From an uncultured Bacteroidia bacterium (lineage in GTDB: Bacteria; Bacteroidota; Bacteroidia; Bacteroidales; F082), in contig CACXXW010000007.1 in assembly GCA_902771635.1 (NCBI GenBank), forward strand, positions 16,713-80,712: a stretch of 64,000 nt of DNA. Direction: 5' to 3'. The stretch's first letter is position 1, and the number at the start of each line of letters is the position of its first letter. Under the pieces are notes generated by a model, which worked only from the letters and a program-made list of their open reading frames with translations, had not been told where the DNA came from and ran no database searches. This document shows positions 26,234 through 35,413 of this stretch, piece by piece. The position numbers and the translations under genes were made by a program.

Positions 26234-27127
26234 ATGGAAAAAATTAGAGCTGCCGTAGTAGGTTATGGCAATGTGGGCCGCTTCGCACTGGAAGCCTTGG
26301 AAGCCGCCCCCGATTTTGAAGTGGCAGGCATTGTCCGCCGTAATGCTATTAAAACCATTGAACTCTCTGCTTACGAAGTGGTGAAAGATATCAAGGAACT
26401 GAAAGACGTGGATGTGGCCATCTTGGCTTGTCCCACGCGCAGTTGTCCCGAGTATGCCAAACAGATCCTGCCTTTGGGCATCAATACCGTGGATTCCTTC
26501 GATATACATACTTCCATTGTCGACTACCGCCGCGAGCTGATGCCTCTTAATAAGGTAACGAAGACCGTCAGTGTCATCGCTGCAGGTTGGGACCCAGGCT
26601 CGGATTCCATTGTCCGCACCTTGATGCAGAGTCTTGCGCCTAAAGGCTTGTCATACACTAATTTTGGTCCAGGCATGTCGATGGGCCACAGCGTCTGTGT
26701 GCGTTCCAAGAAAGGCGTGAAGAATGCCCTCTCGGTGACCATTCCGTTGGGCGAAGGCATCCACCGCCGCATGGTGTATGTCGAACTGGAAGACGGTGCT
26801 ACCTTGGAACAAGTGACCAAAGACATCAAGGCCGACCCGTATTTCGCCAGCGATGAGACCCACGTGTTTGCCGTGGATAGTGTCGATGCAGTGCGCGACA
26901 TGGGGCATGGTGTTAATCTTGTGCGCAAGGGCGTCTCGGGCAAGACCCAGAACCAACGCATGGAGTTCAACATGAGCATTAATAATCCTGCTTTGACGGG
27001 TCAGGTGCTGGTCAATGTGGCCCGCGCCACGATGCGCCTGCAACCGGGCTGCTACACGATGGTGGAGATTCCTGTCATTGACATGCTCCCTGGCGACCGC
27101 GAGGAACTGATTGGGCATTTGGTTTGA
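26234..27127 (+). CDS. ddh: meso-Diaminopimelate D-dehydrogenase
   Basis: 297 residues from ATG 26234 (MEKIRAAVVGYGNVGR); the 24 codons upstream in frame overlap the promoter. NADP-binding GYGNVG motif at about 10-15. Family marks: ACPTRSCPEYA, VDSFDIHTSI, AAGWDPGSDS, NFGPGMSMGHSV and SINNPALTGQVLV. The enzyme makes meso-DAP in one step from tetrahydrodipicolinate, ammonia and NADPH, giving peptidoglycan cross-link and lysine precursor. Cytoplasmic. Downstream is a short repeat element and then the GH3 gene. Confidence 0.95.
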   Translation: MEKIRAAVVGYGNVGRFALEALEAAPDFEVAGIVRRNAIKTIELSAYEVVKDIKELKDVDVAILACPTRSCPEYAKQILPLGINTVDSFDIHTSIVDYRRELMPLNKVTKTVSVIAAGWDPGSDSIVRTLMQSLAPKGLSYTNFGPGMSMGHSVCVRSKKGVKNALSVTIPLGEGIHRRMVYVELEDGATLEQVTKDIKADPYFASDETHVFAVDSVDAVRDMGHGVNLVRKGVSGKTQNQRMEFNMSINNPALTGQVLVNVARATMRLQPGCYTMVEIPVIDMLPGDREELIGHLV

Positions 27128-27160
27128 TTGGAGCAATGGAACACAAAACCCGAGTCCAAA

Positions 27161-27274
27161 CCGTCATTGCGGTCTTCATCGCGGGCACAGAACCGCGATT
27201 GACCCGCAATCCCTTGCGCGATAGGGTGTTGTCTTCGCGCTCGGGAGATGGCGGATCCTTGTCCGCCATGACGG
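27161..27274. repeat. 114-bp MITE/REP-like element with terminal inverted repeats
   Basis: Ends CCGTCATTGCGG (27161-27172) and CCGCCATGACGG (27263-27274) are inverted with 11 of 12 matches. The interior holds further short inverted stretches (GCGGGCACAGAACCGCG; GGCGGATCCTTGTCCGCC). It occupies most of the gap between the DAP dehydrogenase and GH3 genes and stays open in the GH3 frame, which could mislead start calling. Confidence 0.7.
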
Positions 27275-27285
27275 TTAAAGGCGTA

Positions 27286-29556
27286 ATGCAGTCCTTCTTT
27301 GTGATAGTGTGCTTGTTATTGTCCTCCTGTGCCAAACAGCAAGACAAAATCGAGACGCTCTTATCGCAGATGACCATAGAAGAAAAATGTGGTCAACTGA
27401 CCTGCCCAATAGGTTTCAACTTCTACGGCAAGGAGGGTGATTCGCTTTGGCTTGCCGATGACTTCATTGGGATGATGGACACGCTGCCGCTCGGTTCCTG
27501 CTGGGCGGTGCTTCGTGCCGATCCATGGTCAAGGAAGACTGCGGAAACAGGCTTAAAGCCGCGCGAATCGGCAAGGTTGCTGAACATGATGCAGCGCCAT
27601 GCGGTGGAGAACACGCGTCTTGGCATCCCTCTGTTGTTTTGCGAAGAAACACCCCATGGCCACATGGCGGTAGGCACTACCGTTTTTCCGACGGGTATCG
27701 GACAAGCCTCCACTTGGGACCCTGCGCTGTTGGGGCAGATGGGTGAGGTGATGGGGCGCGAAGTGCGTCTGCAAGGGGCACAAGTCGGCTATGGCCCCGT
27801 CCTCGACATTGCCCGCGACCCGCGTTGGTCGAGGGTTGAGGAGACCATGGGTGAGGATCCGTATCTTTCAGGTGTGTTGGGTGCGGCAGTCGTGCAAGGT
27901 ATGCAGAAAAACGTTTGCGCTACTTTGAAACATTTGGCCGCCTACGGCATCCCCCAAGGCGGTCACAATGCTGCCACGGCGGAGGTGGGCCAGAATCGTT
28001 TGATGACGGACTATTTGCTTTCTTTTGAAAATGCCATCAAACAAGGTTTTGCTAAATCTGTGATGACCTCCTATAATACCATAGACGGTGTTCCATGTTC
28101 GGCCAATGAATGGCTTTTGCAGGACATTTTGCGCAACTCTTGGGATTTCAAAGGCGTGGTCTTTTCTGATTTGAATGCTGTGAATGCCATCTATGCCACG
28201 CAACATGTGGCTGCCGATCCTGCCGAGGCTGCTGCCATAGCTTTGAAAGCAGGTGTCGACATCGACTTGGGTGGTTACAACTATGGCGGCTATCTGAAAG
28301 AAGCCTTGCAACGCGGCTTGGTCACCGAAGCCGATATTGACTGTGCCGTGCGCCATGTATTGCAACTGAAATGTGACCTCGGACTGTTTGAAAATCCTTA
28401 CGTTGACGAGGCTTTGGCCGAAGCCGAGGTTGGCACGAAAGAAAATGCCCAATTGGCCAAAAAAGTGGCTTTGGAATCTGCTGTTTTGCTAAAAAACGAT
28501 GGCGTTTTGCCTTTTGGCGATCCTATTAAAAAGGTAGCCGTCATCGGGCCGAATGCAGACAATATGTACAACCAATTGGGCGACTATACCGCCCCGCAAG
28601 ACCCCGACCGCATCGTGACCATGCTTGAAGGCATCAAAGCGAAGGGCAGGGCAGAGGTGACCTACGCCAAAGGTTGTGCAGTGCGTGATGAGAACGATGC
28701 CGACATTGATGAAGCCGTGCGTATTGCCAAGGCCGCAGATGTGGTAGTGTTGGTGGTAGGCGGTTCATCCGCTCGTGATTTCAAGACAAGCTACGAAGAA
28801 ACCGGTGCTGCCATTGTCAATGCATCCATTTCCGACATGGATTGCGGCGAAGGCTATGACCGCTCCACTTTGAAGCTTTTGGGCAAGCAAGAGGAACTGA
28901 TGCAGCGCATCTACGCGACGGGAAAACCTGTCGTGACGGTCTACATTCAAGGTCGCCCTTTGGACATGAATCTAGCCTCCGAAAAATCCAATGCATTGCT
29001 GACGTTGTGGTATCCAGGCATGGAAGGAGGCTCTGCCTTGGCCGACATCCTTTGGGGCGACTGCAATCCTGCTGGTCGTTTGCCTATCTCCGTGCCGCGT
29101 TCGGTGGGACAGATTCCTGTCTATTACTCCCAACCTCAAACGGGCGATTATGTGGAGGAAACCGCCAAGCCGTTGTTCCCCTTCGGCTATGGTTTGAGTT
29201 ATACCCAATTCGAATACAGTGACCTTAAGGTTGAGAGTGTACCTGAAAGAGCTGGTGCTTTCTTAGTTACCTTCAGTGTAAAAAACATCGGCCCCTTTGA
29301 TGGCGATGAAGTCGTTCAACTTTATGTCCGCGATGAAGTGGCCAGCGTTGCCCCAGCCTCAAAATTACTGAAAGGGTTCCAAAGGGTGCATATTAATAAA
29401 GGTGAAACTCAGCAGATGGATTTCTATCTCACTGAGCGCGATTTGGCAGTGTATTCCAAGGAAAAAGGCTGGCATGTGGAGCCAGGCAAGTTTACGGTTA
29501 TTGTTGGTGGGGCTTCGGATAGAAACGAAATTTTTCGTAACTTTGTAGTGGAATAA
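27286..29556 (+). CDS. Glycoside hydrolase family 3 (BglX-like) lipoprotein
   Basis: 756 residues from ATG 27286 (MQSFFVIVCLLLSSC), which gives a lipoprotein signal; the frame is open further left only through a repeat element. GH3 N-terminal barrel: EETPHG, FPTGIGQASTWDP, GPVLDIARDPRWSRVEET(MGEDP), KHLAAYG, and the putative nucleophile D295 in GVVFSDLNAV. The C-terminal alpha/beta sandwich (VAVIGPNAD; VVVLVVGGSS) and fibronectin III-like end (VQLYVRDEVASVAPASKLLKGF) complete the BglX layout. It probably removes terminal beta-glucosyl, xylosyl or related residues from oligosaccharides in the periplasm or at the outer membrane; exact substrate unknown. Confidence 0.9.
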   Translation: MQSFFVIVCLLLSSCAKQQDKIETLLSQMTIEEKCGQLTCPIGFNFYGKEGDSLWLADDFIGMMDTLPLGSCWAVLRADPWSRKTAETGLKPRESARLLNMMQRHAVENTRLGIPLLFCEETPHGHMAVGTTVFPTGIGQASTWDPALLGQMGEVMGREVRLQGAQVGYGPVLDIARDPRWSRVEETMGEDPYLSGVLGAAVVQGMQKNVCATLKHLAAYGIPQGGHNAATAEVGQNRLMTDYLLSFENAIKQGFAKSVMTSYNTIDGVPCSANEWLLQDILRNSWDFKGVVFSDLNAVNAIYATQHVAADPAEAAAIALKAGVDIDLGGYNYGGYLKEALQRGLVTEADIDCAVRHVLQLKCDLGLFENPYVDEALAEAEVGTKENAQLAKKVALESAVLLKNDGVLPFGDPIKKVAVIGPNADNMYNQLGDYTAPQDPDRIVTMLEGIKAKGRAEVTYAKGCAVRDENDADIDEAVRIAKAADVVVLVVGGSSARDFKTSYEETGAAIVNASISDMDCGEGYDRSTLKLLGKQEELMQRIYATGKPVVTVYIQGRPLDMNLASEKSNALLTLWYPGMEGGSALADILWGDCNPAGRLPISVPRSVGQIPVYYSQPQTGDYVEETAKPLFPFGYGLSYTQFEYSDLKVESVPERAGAFLVTFSVKNIGPFDGDEVVQLYVRDEVASVAPASKLLKGFQRVHINKGETQQMDFYLTERDLAVYSKEKGWHVEPGKFTVIVGGASDRNEIFRNFVVE

Positions 29557-29639
29557 GCAATATTTTTTGTTTCTTTGCCGAGTCTAATAGTATTTGGAAC
29601 TACGGATGGAATTAAGAGTTTAAAAAACAGTTAAATAAA

Positions 29640-31055
29640 ATGAAGAGAATTGTATTTATAATGTGTTTATTCGCCATGATGGCGGCAGGCTTGAGCGCCA
29701 AGGCGCAGGGTATTACGATAACCTTGTATCCAGGGTGTACATGGATTAGCTATCCAAACACAGAAGTAATGGATATTCCAACGGCTTTAGGCGACTTTGT
29801 TCCCATGGAAGGTGATATTATTAAATCACAGAATGCCAGTGCCGTTTATCATAATGGAATATGGATTGGACTGGAAAACTTCACCCCAGGTCGTGGCTAC
29901 AAGTACTACTCGAACCGCTCTGAGATTGTCGAGTTTGTCTTTTCACGAGGCTTTTCTTCTGTAACCACTGCTGAACCAATTGATATCACTGCAACAAGTG
30001 CATTGGTAGGCGGCACGGTTAATATGACAGAGGGCGGTCATGTGTTTCTGCGTGGTGTGTGCTGGGGAACGGAGCCGGGTCCTAACATTGATGGCAATCA
30101 CACTACTAACGGCACGAGCATAGGTGATTTCAGCGAAACACTTGTCGGTCTAACTCCAGGCACAGTTTACTATGTGCGCGCCTATGCGGTGACTGATTAT
30201 GGCCTTAAATATGGAGAGGAGAAATGGTTTATTCCGATTGACAATAGTAATGTTCCCGAAGGCGCAATCAATGGTAAGTTTACCATCAATAGCAATGGCA
30301 ACCAAGTGTATTTCTCGCAAGGCAATCTGCAATATATTGGCAGTGCCAGCACACCTTATTGGAAATTTGCCGACAATCAATGGGATTGTTTGGGAACCAC
30401 CACAGACCAGAACAGCAACAGCCAGACTGTTGACCGCGATTTGTTCGGTTGGGGAACGAGTGGTTGGAACTGCGGCAATCATTGTTATCGCCCATGGGAT
30501 ACGGACAATTCTTTTGGTGCATACTATGGTCCTGCGGGTGCAAATAATTTGACAGGCACATATGCCAATTCGGATTGGGGTGTCTATAATTCCATCTCCA
30601 ATGGAGGCAATCAGCCCAACCAATGGCGCACCTTGAGTGCAGCTGAATGGAAGTATGTATTCGACAATCGAACAACGGACTCTGACATCCGCTTTGCTAA
30701 AGCCGTTGTGAACAATGTGAATGGCGTGATTCTTCTGCCGGATGATTGGAATAGCAACTATTATGACCTAAGTGACACGAACATGAAAGATGCTGACTTT
30801 ACCAGTAATACGGTCTCTGCTTCAGAGTGGAGCTTTTTGGAGCGGCGCGGTGCAATCTTTCTACCTGTTACGGGCTACCGTTATGGGGCTTCTGTCAGGT
30901 ATGTTGATAGCCGTGGCCACTACTGGTCAAGCTCATTTGTCAATGACAAATATGCGTACGGAATGAACTTTTACGATTCTTCGGATTTGAATCCGCAAGA
31001 CTGTTGCAATCGCACCTATGGACGAGGTGTGCGCTTGGTGTGTGTAGCCGAGTGA
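29640..31055 (+). CDS. Secreted FISUMP-like domain protein
   Basis: 471 residues with a signal peptide (about 1-23, LSAKAQ). Residues ~25-95 form a short repeat-like module (YPGCTWISYPN; FTPGRGYKYYSN). Then comes a fibronectin-like stretch (ITATSALVGGTVN; VCWGTEPGPN; GTVYYVRAYAVTDYG). From ~215 on it matches the Bacteroidales/Fibrobacter 'major paralogous' type domain: GKFTINSNGNQVYFSQGNLQY, WDCLGTT, LFGWGTSGWN, GVILLPDDW, FLPVTGYR, HYWSSSF and a final RGVRLVCV. Function of the family is not known to me; cell-surface binding or structural roles are guessed. No T9SS tail is visible. It converges on the next gene with a 10-bp gap and no obvious terminator. Confidence 0.75.
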   Translation: MKRIVFIMCLFAMMAAGLSAKAQGITITLYPGCTWISYPNTEVMDIPTALGDFVPMEGDIIKSQNASAVYHNGIWIGLENFTPGRGYKYYSNRSEIVEFVFSRGFSSVTTAEPIDITATSALVGGTVNMTEGGHVFLRGVCWGTEPGPNIDGNHTTNGTSIGDFSETLVGLTPGTVYYVRAYAVTDYGLKYGEEKWFIPIDNSNVPEGAINGKFTINSNGNQVYFSQGNLQYIGSASTPYWKFADNQWDCLGTTTDQNSNSQTVDRDLFGWGTSGWNCGNHCYRPWDTDNSFGAYYGPAGANNLTGTYANSDWGVYNSISNGGNQPNQWRTLSAAEWKYVFDNRTTDSDIRFAKAVVNNVNGVILLPDDWNSNYYDLSDTNMKDADFTSNTVSASEWSFLERRGAIFLPVTGYRYGASVRYVDSRGHYWSSSFVNDKYAYGMNFYDSSDLNPQDCCNRTYGRGVRLVCVAE

Positions 31056-31065
31056 TTTTGGCAAC

Positions 31066-32529
31066 TTAGCTAACTTTCACGTTCACAATACCGTTCCTGT
31101 CGCAACGCACCACGATGCGCTTGTATTCGACATTGCCTTCATATACGCATTGTATGATGATGGTGATGTGATAGACTTTCTTGCCTTCTATAGGTTTGTA
31201 TTCGTTGTCCTCCCAAGTACCAGAAAGAGGGAAACTCGGGTTGTCCATTTTGCGGGTGTATTCCGTGAAGTTGTACCTCAAAATGTCATTGATGCCTCGG
31301 AGTGGATAAGGGCTGGCCTTGGCCAATTCGCTGGGCCATAGTTGCACTTTCTTGCGGTAGAGTAAAACTTTCTCGTCTTTGCCGCTCACCTCGGCGAAGA
31401 GCGGATTACGGCTACGTAACTTGATGACTTCGGGGATGATTTTGTCGCTGTCGATGAAGTCGACACTGTCCTTGCTCCAACCGATGTATCTTCCTTTGAC
31501 GCGAAAATCAGTACGCGTGTCGAAGACCTTACTGCTGACACGACGAGCGAAGATGAGTCGTAACCAGTCTTTCAGCCTATCCTTAAACATGTAGCTGATT
31601 ACCAATGCAATAAGGAAAGGTAAGGTGAAGTTGCCATACCGTTGTTGGAAGAAGAACGAAGATAGTGTAGCCACTACCATGGCAGTACCGGCAGCAAGGC
31701 TGTAGAGAATCTGCTCCACTAGGAAGGTGTTCTTACGCTTGGTGGCGTTAAGATAAAGGTCACTCTCACTGAATTTTTTGAGCAGGCTGGCGCGGAAGAC
31801 AAAGTCTTCGTTGCCTTTTTCATCATCAATCTTCACGCATATATAGCCTTTTTGCTCCCGATAATTCCTCTCACCGATCAGTATTTCTTTGAAACGGGTT
31901 TCGATTTGTGGATATTCCTCGGGATGGCTGACACGAATGGCATCGCGAAGGCGATAGGTGTATTTTTCCAACACATTGCTCAAGAATTCGTCGCCGTAAG
32001 CAAAGACCTGTCGGGTTCGGTCGGTGGCATTTTCCTCGTTCAGTTGGTTGAACAGGCCACGGAATCGTTCTAATACTTTGTGGCCATCTTCTAAAAATTG
32101 TAGGCAAGCGTCCTTCCTTGTAGCTGCATCAGATTGCTGTAACGCTGAAAAACACGCGTCGCGGAAAGCGCTCTTGGCGATGGCGCAATACATCTTGATG
32201 GTATGGGTGAGGTCAAGCGTGTCGTCGGGTGCGGCGTGCAAGTCATCGAAATTGGTCGTGAGTGCCTTGCTGGGCAGCAGCTCGTTGTTGTTGGCCAATT
32301 CATGCAATTCATACGCTGGAGTGATAAGTCTGACGCCCGACTTGAGGTCGCGGTAAAAGTCATCTTTGCTGTACTTGGCCGCGTTGATGTCGAGACTGTT
32401 GGGCACAAAAATCCACGTATTCATTACATAGTCACGGAATTTCGCCGGTTTATTGGCTTGTTCTGTGTTGAATCCCACTTTGAACTCCAAAGTGAACTTG
32501 TCGTGGATTTTTGTGCTCAGGTCTATCAT
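31066..32529 (-). CDS. Membrane protein of unknown function, in operon with a PlsC-like acyltransferase
   Basis: 487 residues, not recognised. No signal peptide. An N-terminal soluble region (about 1-265) is mostly helical and charged. Two hydrophobic segments follow at about 270-294 and 299-316 (LPFLIALVISYMF), then a basic juxtamembrane stretch (KDRLKDWLRLIFARR). The C-terminal ~150 residues look beta-rich (YHITIIIQCVYEGNVEYKRIVVRCDRNG). Both ends are probably cytoplasmic. It starts 3 bases after the stop of the acyltransferase gene, so the two are co-transcribed and perhaps act together in lipid or envelope work. No catalytic motif was seen. Confidence 0.75.
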   Translation of the reverse strand: MIDLSTKIHDKFTLEFKVGFNTEQANKPAKFRDYVMNTWIFVPNSLDINAAKYSKDDFYRDLKSGVRLITPAYELHELANNNELLPSKALTTNFDDLHAAPDDTLDLTHTIKMYCAIAKSAFRDACFSALQQSDAATRKDACLQFLEDGHKVLERFRGLFNQLNEENATDRTRQVFAYGDEFLSNVLEKYTYRLRDAIRVSHPEEYPQIETRFKEILIGERNYREQKGYICVKIDDEKGNEDFVFRASLLKKFSESDLYLNATKRKNTFLVEQILYSLAAGTAMVVATLSSFFFQQRYGNFTLPFLIALVISYMFKDRLKDWLRLIFARRVSSKVFDTRTDFRVKGRYIGWSKDSVDFIDSDKIIPEVIKLRSRNPLFAEVSGKDEKVLLYRKKVQLWPSELAKASPYPLRGINDILRYNFTEYTRKMDNPSFPLSGTWEDNEYKPIEGKKVYHITIIIQCVYEGNVEYKRIVVRCDRNGIVNVKVS

Positions 32530-32532
32530 GGT

Positions 32533-33117
32533 TTAGTCTTTTTCGTATTCGTCGTAAAGGTTGAAAAGTTCGGGGTGTTTCCCCATGACTTTTCGGGAAC
32601 GATAGTAGTCCCAAATCTCAGCCAAGTCCTTATCGTAATCGCCTGAAGGATAGATGATTTTCTCAAGTGAACAGAGCTTCTTTTTATAATCAATGAAGCC
32701 AAGTGCAATGGGCAAATGCGCTCCTTCAGCAATGACATAAAACCCTTTTTTCCAATGTTTTACCTTCTTTCGTGTGCCTTCGGGGCAGATGACCAGATGG
32801 GTGTTTTCGCATTGGCTGAACATCTCGACCATCTGTTCCACGAGGTGGTTTTGGTGACCACGGTCGACGGGAATGGCACCGAGTTTCTTCAAGGGCCTAC
32901 TCAGAATGCCACCACAATATTGGAAGAACTCGATTTTCATCATGGCCTTGAAATTGATGCCTTGAGACCAATAGAAGGCCAAGCCGATGAAGAAGTCCTT
33001 GATGGCGGTATGTGGTGCAACGATGCAAACGGCGTTGCCGAGGTTAGGGTAGGTGTTGACCACTTTCCATCCTCCGAGCTTGAGCCTCGTTTTCCCTATG
33101 AATTGTTTAAATCCCAT
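32533..33117 (-). CDS. PlsC-like lysophospholipid acyltransferase
   Basis: 194 residues, short for the family. The catalytic HX4D motif is HTAIKD (about residues 36-41) and the acceptor-binding motif is PEGTR (about 114-118). Between them SRPLKKLGAIPVDRG matches block II of the family. PlsC-type enzymes acylate lysophosphatidic acid at the inner-membrane face, but short members like this also act on other lipids. No clear membrane segment at the N-terminus. First gene of a two-gene unit with a membrane protein. Confidence 0.85.
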   Translation of the reverse strand: MGFKQFIGKTRLKLGGWKVVNTYPNLGNAVCIVAPHTAIKDFFIGLAFYWSQGINFKAMMKIEFFQYCGGILSRPLKKLGAIPVDRGHQNHLVEQMVEMFSQCENTHLVICPEGTRKKVKHWKKGFYVIAEGAHLPIALGFIDYKKKLCSLEKIIYPSGDYDKDLAEIWDYYRSRKVMGKHPELFNLYDEYEKD

Positions 33118-33127
33118 TTTTATGGAA

Positions 33128-33161
33128 ATTGTAGAGACGCAAAATCTTGCGTCTCTACAAT
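33128..33161. repeat. 'GTAGAGACGC' palindrome, copy 1
   Basis: 15-bp perfect arms (33128-33142 and 33147-33161; ATTGTAGAGACGCAA) with a 4-base loop, in the gap between the M13 peptidase and acyltransferase genes. A diverged copy lies at 53249-53272. It may also act as a weak terminator for the leftward M13 gene. Confidence 0.8.
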
Positions 33162-33171
33162 TTATTATTGA

Positions 33172-35223
33172 TTACCAAATATTTGCACGTTCTTCAGGAG
33201 CAATGTACATGCCGTTTTCAGGCTGAATATCGAATGCCTCGTAGAAGTGCGGCATTGAACCGAGAGTGCGGTTAACGCGAGCCTCAGCGGGTGAATGCAC
33301 GTCGGTCTTCACTTGGCGCTCGATGTACTTGTCGCGTGAATTGTTACGCCAGATGGTGCCGTAGCTGATGAAGAAGCGCTGGGCGGGCGTGAAGCCATCG
33401 ATGCTTTGGTTGGCCTTTGCCTCTTCGGTCATCTGGTAGGCATCCCATGCCACATTGAGGCCACCGAGGTCGGCGATGTTTTCTCCGAGGGTGAGTTGCC
33501 CGTTGATTTGGTAGCCCCTCACTTGGAATTCGTCGAAGAGCTTCACAAGTTGCTTGGTGCGTTCGGCGAACTGAGCGGCATCTTCTTCGGTCCACCAGTT
33601 GTTGAGATTACCCTTTTCATCATACTTGCAGCCTTGGTCGTCGAAGCCGTGAGTCATCTCGTGACCGATTACCACACCAATGCCACCGTAGTTGACGGCA
33701 TCGTCAGCGTCCATATTGAAGAACGGAGGCTGAAGAATAGCGGCGGGGAACACGATTTCATTCATCTCGGGGCTATAGTAGGCATTGACAGTCTGCGGAG
33801 TCATGAACCACTCTTCCTTGTCGACGGGCTTTCCGATTTTGGCCATTTCCCTTTCGTTCTCAAAACGGATGGAACGGTGTACATTCGCGAAATACGAATC
33901 AGGTGTGACTTCATACTTGCTGTAGTCCTTCCACTTGTCAGGATAACCGATTTTCACGTTGAAGGCATCGAGTTTGACAAGGGCCTTGGCTTTGGTTTCT
34001 TCGCTCATCCAGTCGAGATTCTTGATGCGCTCTCCAAGAGCCACGCGCAAGTTTCCAACGAGGTTCAACATGCGTTCTTTGGCTTCAGCAGGGAAATGCT
34101 TTTCCACATAAAGCTGACCGATGGCTTCACCCAGACAACCCGAAGTGGCGTCAAGGATGCGGCGCCAACGGGGCTGCTGCACTTCCTGACCGTAGAGGTA
34201 GTTACCATAGAAGCTGAAGTTCTCAGCATCGAGGTCGCTGCTCAACATAGAGGCGCTACCATGGATAACCTTCCAACGCAGGTAGTCCTTAATGGTGTTG
34301 AGGTCGGTGTTGAGGATGATTTTGTCCATCGCTGCCATGAAGTCTGGCATTCCCACGTTAAGGCTTTCAATCATCGGGGCACCAGCGTTCTTGAAATAGG
34401 TGTTCCAATCGAAGTTAGGCATCGTTTTCTGCAATTCGACAAGTGTTCTCATGTTGTAGGTCTTGTCAGGGTCACGACGATCCACACGAGTCATCGAGTT
34501 AGTGGCCAACTGTGTCTCAAGACTCAAGATGCGCTTGGCCTTGTCGGCAGCAGCCTCTGGCTCTGTTCCTGTGAGTTCAAACATCTTGGCCACATGTTCG
34601 ACATATTTGTCGCGCATTTCTTTCGACTCTTTAGCAAGGTAGTCTTCGCGGTCGGTAAGGCTCAAGCCACCTTGATAGAGGTGCATGATGACCATCTCGG
34701 CATTTTTCGGGTCGGGGCTCCCGCCGGCTCCAAAGAAACCACCAATACCATCGCTGTGTAACTTGCCTAAAAGCTCGGCCAGTTGGGCTTTGTCATTAAG
34801 GTTGTCAATCATCTCGAAATACGGCATCAGCTCGCTGTAGCCGCGCTCATCGATGGCGATGGTGTCCATGCCAGCATTGTAGAAGTCGCGGATTTTCTGA
34901 GCAACGCTACCTTGTTGCGCGGTGGTGTCTTGCGAGACCTCATCTATGATGTCTTTGATGAGAAGCTCGTTGTGTTGGTCAATTTCCGTGAAAGCTCCGT
35001 AGGTGGAGTATTCTTCTGGGATCGGGTTGTTTTTCAACCACTCGTCGTTAACAAAGCGGAAGAAATCCTCAGCGGGGTTGATTTCGGTGTCCATATTGCT
35101 CAACTCGATGGCAGGAACAACTTCTTTCTTCGGTTCTGGTGTTTGTGTCTCGACTGCTTTCTCGGCGCAGCCTGCTGCCATTGTACATAATGTCATCATG
35201 GCGATAATGTGTTTTTTCTTCAT
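33172..35223 (-). CDS. pepO: M13-family zinc metallopeptidase (PepO/neprilysin-like) lipoprotein
   Basis: 683 residues, normal for bacterial M13 enzymes. A lipobox ending in Cys19 (TMAAGC) marks it as a lipoprotein. Zinc motif HEMTH (about residue 521, in VVIGHEMTHGFDDQG) and third ligand in ENIADLGG (about 577). Family blocks NAYYSPEMNEIVFPA and FFISYGTIWRNN are present, and the protein ends with the expected aromatic (ANIW). It is expected to cut oligopeptides of limited size in the periplasm or at the surface. It would fit downstream of the secreted C10 and C25 endopeptidases, which make peptides. A ~170-bp repeat element lies directly before the start codon. Confidence 0.95.
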   Translation of the reverse strand: MKKKHIIAMMTLCTMAAGCAEKAVETQTPEPKKEVVPAIELSNMDTEINPAEDFFRFVNDEWLKNNPIPEEYSTYGAFTEIDQHNELLIKDIIDEVSQDTTAQQGSVAQKIRDFYNAGMDTIAIDERGYSELMPYFEMIDNLNDKAQLAELLGKLHSDGIGGFFGAGGSPDPKNAEMVIMHLYQGGLSLTDREDYLAKESKEMRDKYVEHVAKMFELTGTEPEAAADKAKRILSLETQLATNSMTRVDRRDPDKTYNMRTLVELQKTMPNFDWNTYFKNAGAPMIESLNVGMPDFMAAMDKIILNTDLNTIKDYLRWKVIHGSASMLSSDLDAENFSFYGNYLYGQEVQQPRWRRILDATSGCLGEAIGQLYVEKHFPAEAKERMLNLVGNLRVALGERIKNLDWMSEETKAKALVKLDAFNVKIGYPDKWKDYSKYEVTPDSYFANVHRSIRFENEREMAKIGKPVDKEEWFMTPQTVNAYYSPEMNEIVFPAAILQPPFFNMDADDAVNYGGIGVVIGHEMTHGFDDQGCKYDEKGNLNNWWTEEDAAQFAERTKQLVKLFDEFQVRGYQINGQLTLGENIADLGGLNVAWDAYQMTEEAKANQSIDGFTPAQRFFISYGTIWRNNSRDKYIERQVKTDVHSPAEARVNRTLGSMPHFYEAFDIQPENGMYIAPEERANIW

Positions 35224-35405
35224 TTAAGTATTTGATGTTTAAAGATTTAAGATTCAAAGATTCAAGATTTATGTGAGATTCCCTTCGGGAATGGATAGCA
35301 TGTTGTGTGTAACACGGCGGCATGAACAAGTTTTGGTAGGTAAGTGTCCCAAGCCGCCGTCTGGAAAAATAACGGCACTTTGCCATTCCCGTAGGGAATC
35401 TTCAT
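35224..35405. repeat. MITE-like ~170-bp element upstream of the M13 gene (copy 1)
   Basis: AAGATTTAAGATTCAAAGATTCAAGATT near the start codon is followed by hairpin ATTCCC-ttc-GGGAAT (35278-35292), an inner pair around CGGCGGCATG / AGCCGCCGT, and a second ATTCCC-gta-GGGAAT hairpin (35385-35399). The two ends are inverted to each other (GAGATTCCCTTCGGGAATGGA / CCATTCCCGTAGGGAATCTTC). Copy 2 at 56219-56390 has the same order and also begins at a start codon. Confidence 0.75.
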
Positions 35406-35413
35406 CCTTTCCA

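Noticed and set aside
27124-27285. 54-residue N-terminal extension of the GH3 protein
   Set aside because: Encoded by a repeat element; the ATG at 27286 begins a proper lipoprotein signal.
29640-31055. Possible diversity-generating retroelement target (variable C-terminal domain)
   Set aside because: No reverse transcriptase, template repeat or accessory gene is in the window, and the domain fits the common FISUMP type.
33406-34761. Long open frame (451 codons) on the + strand opposite the M13 peptidase gene
   Set aside because: The translation has no recognisable motif and runs antisense to an intact, well-conserved gene. It is a side effect of codon bias.
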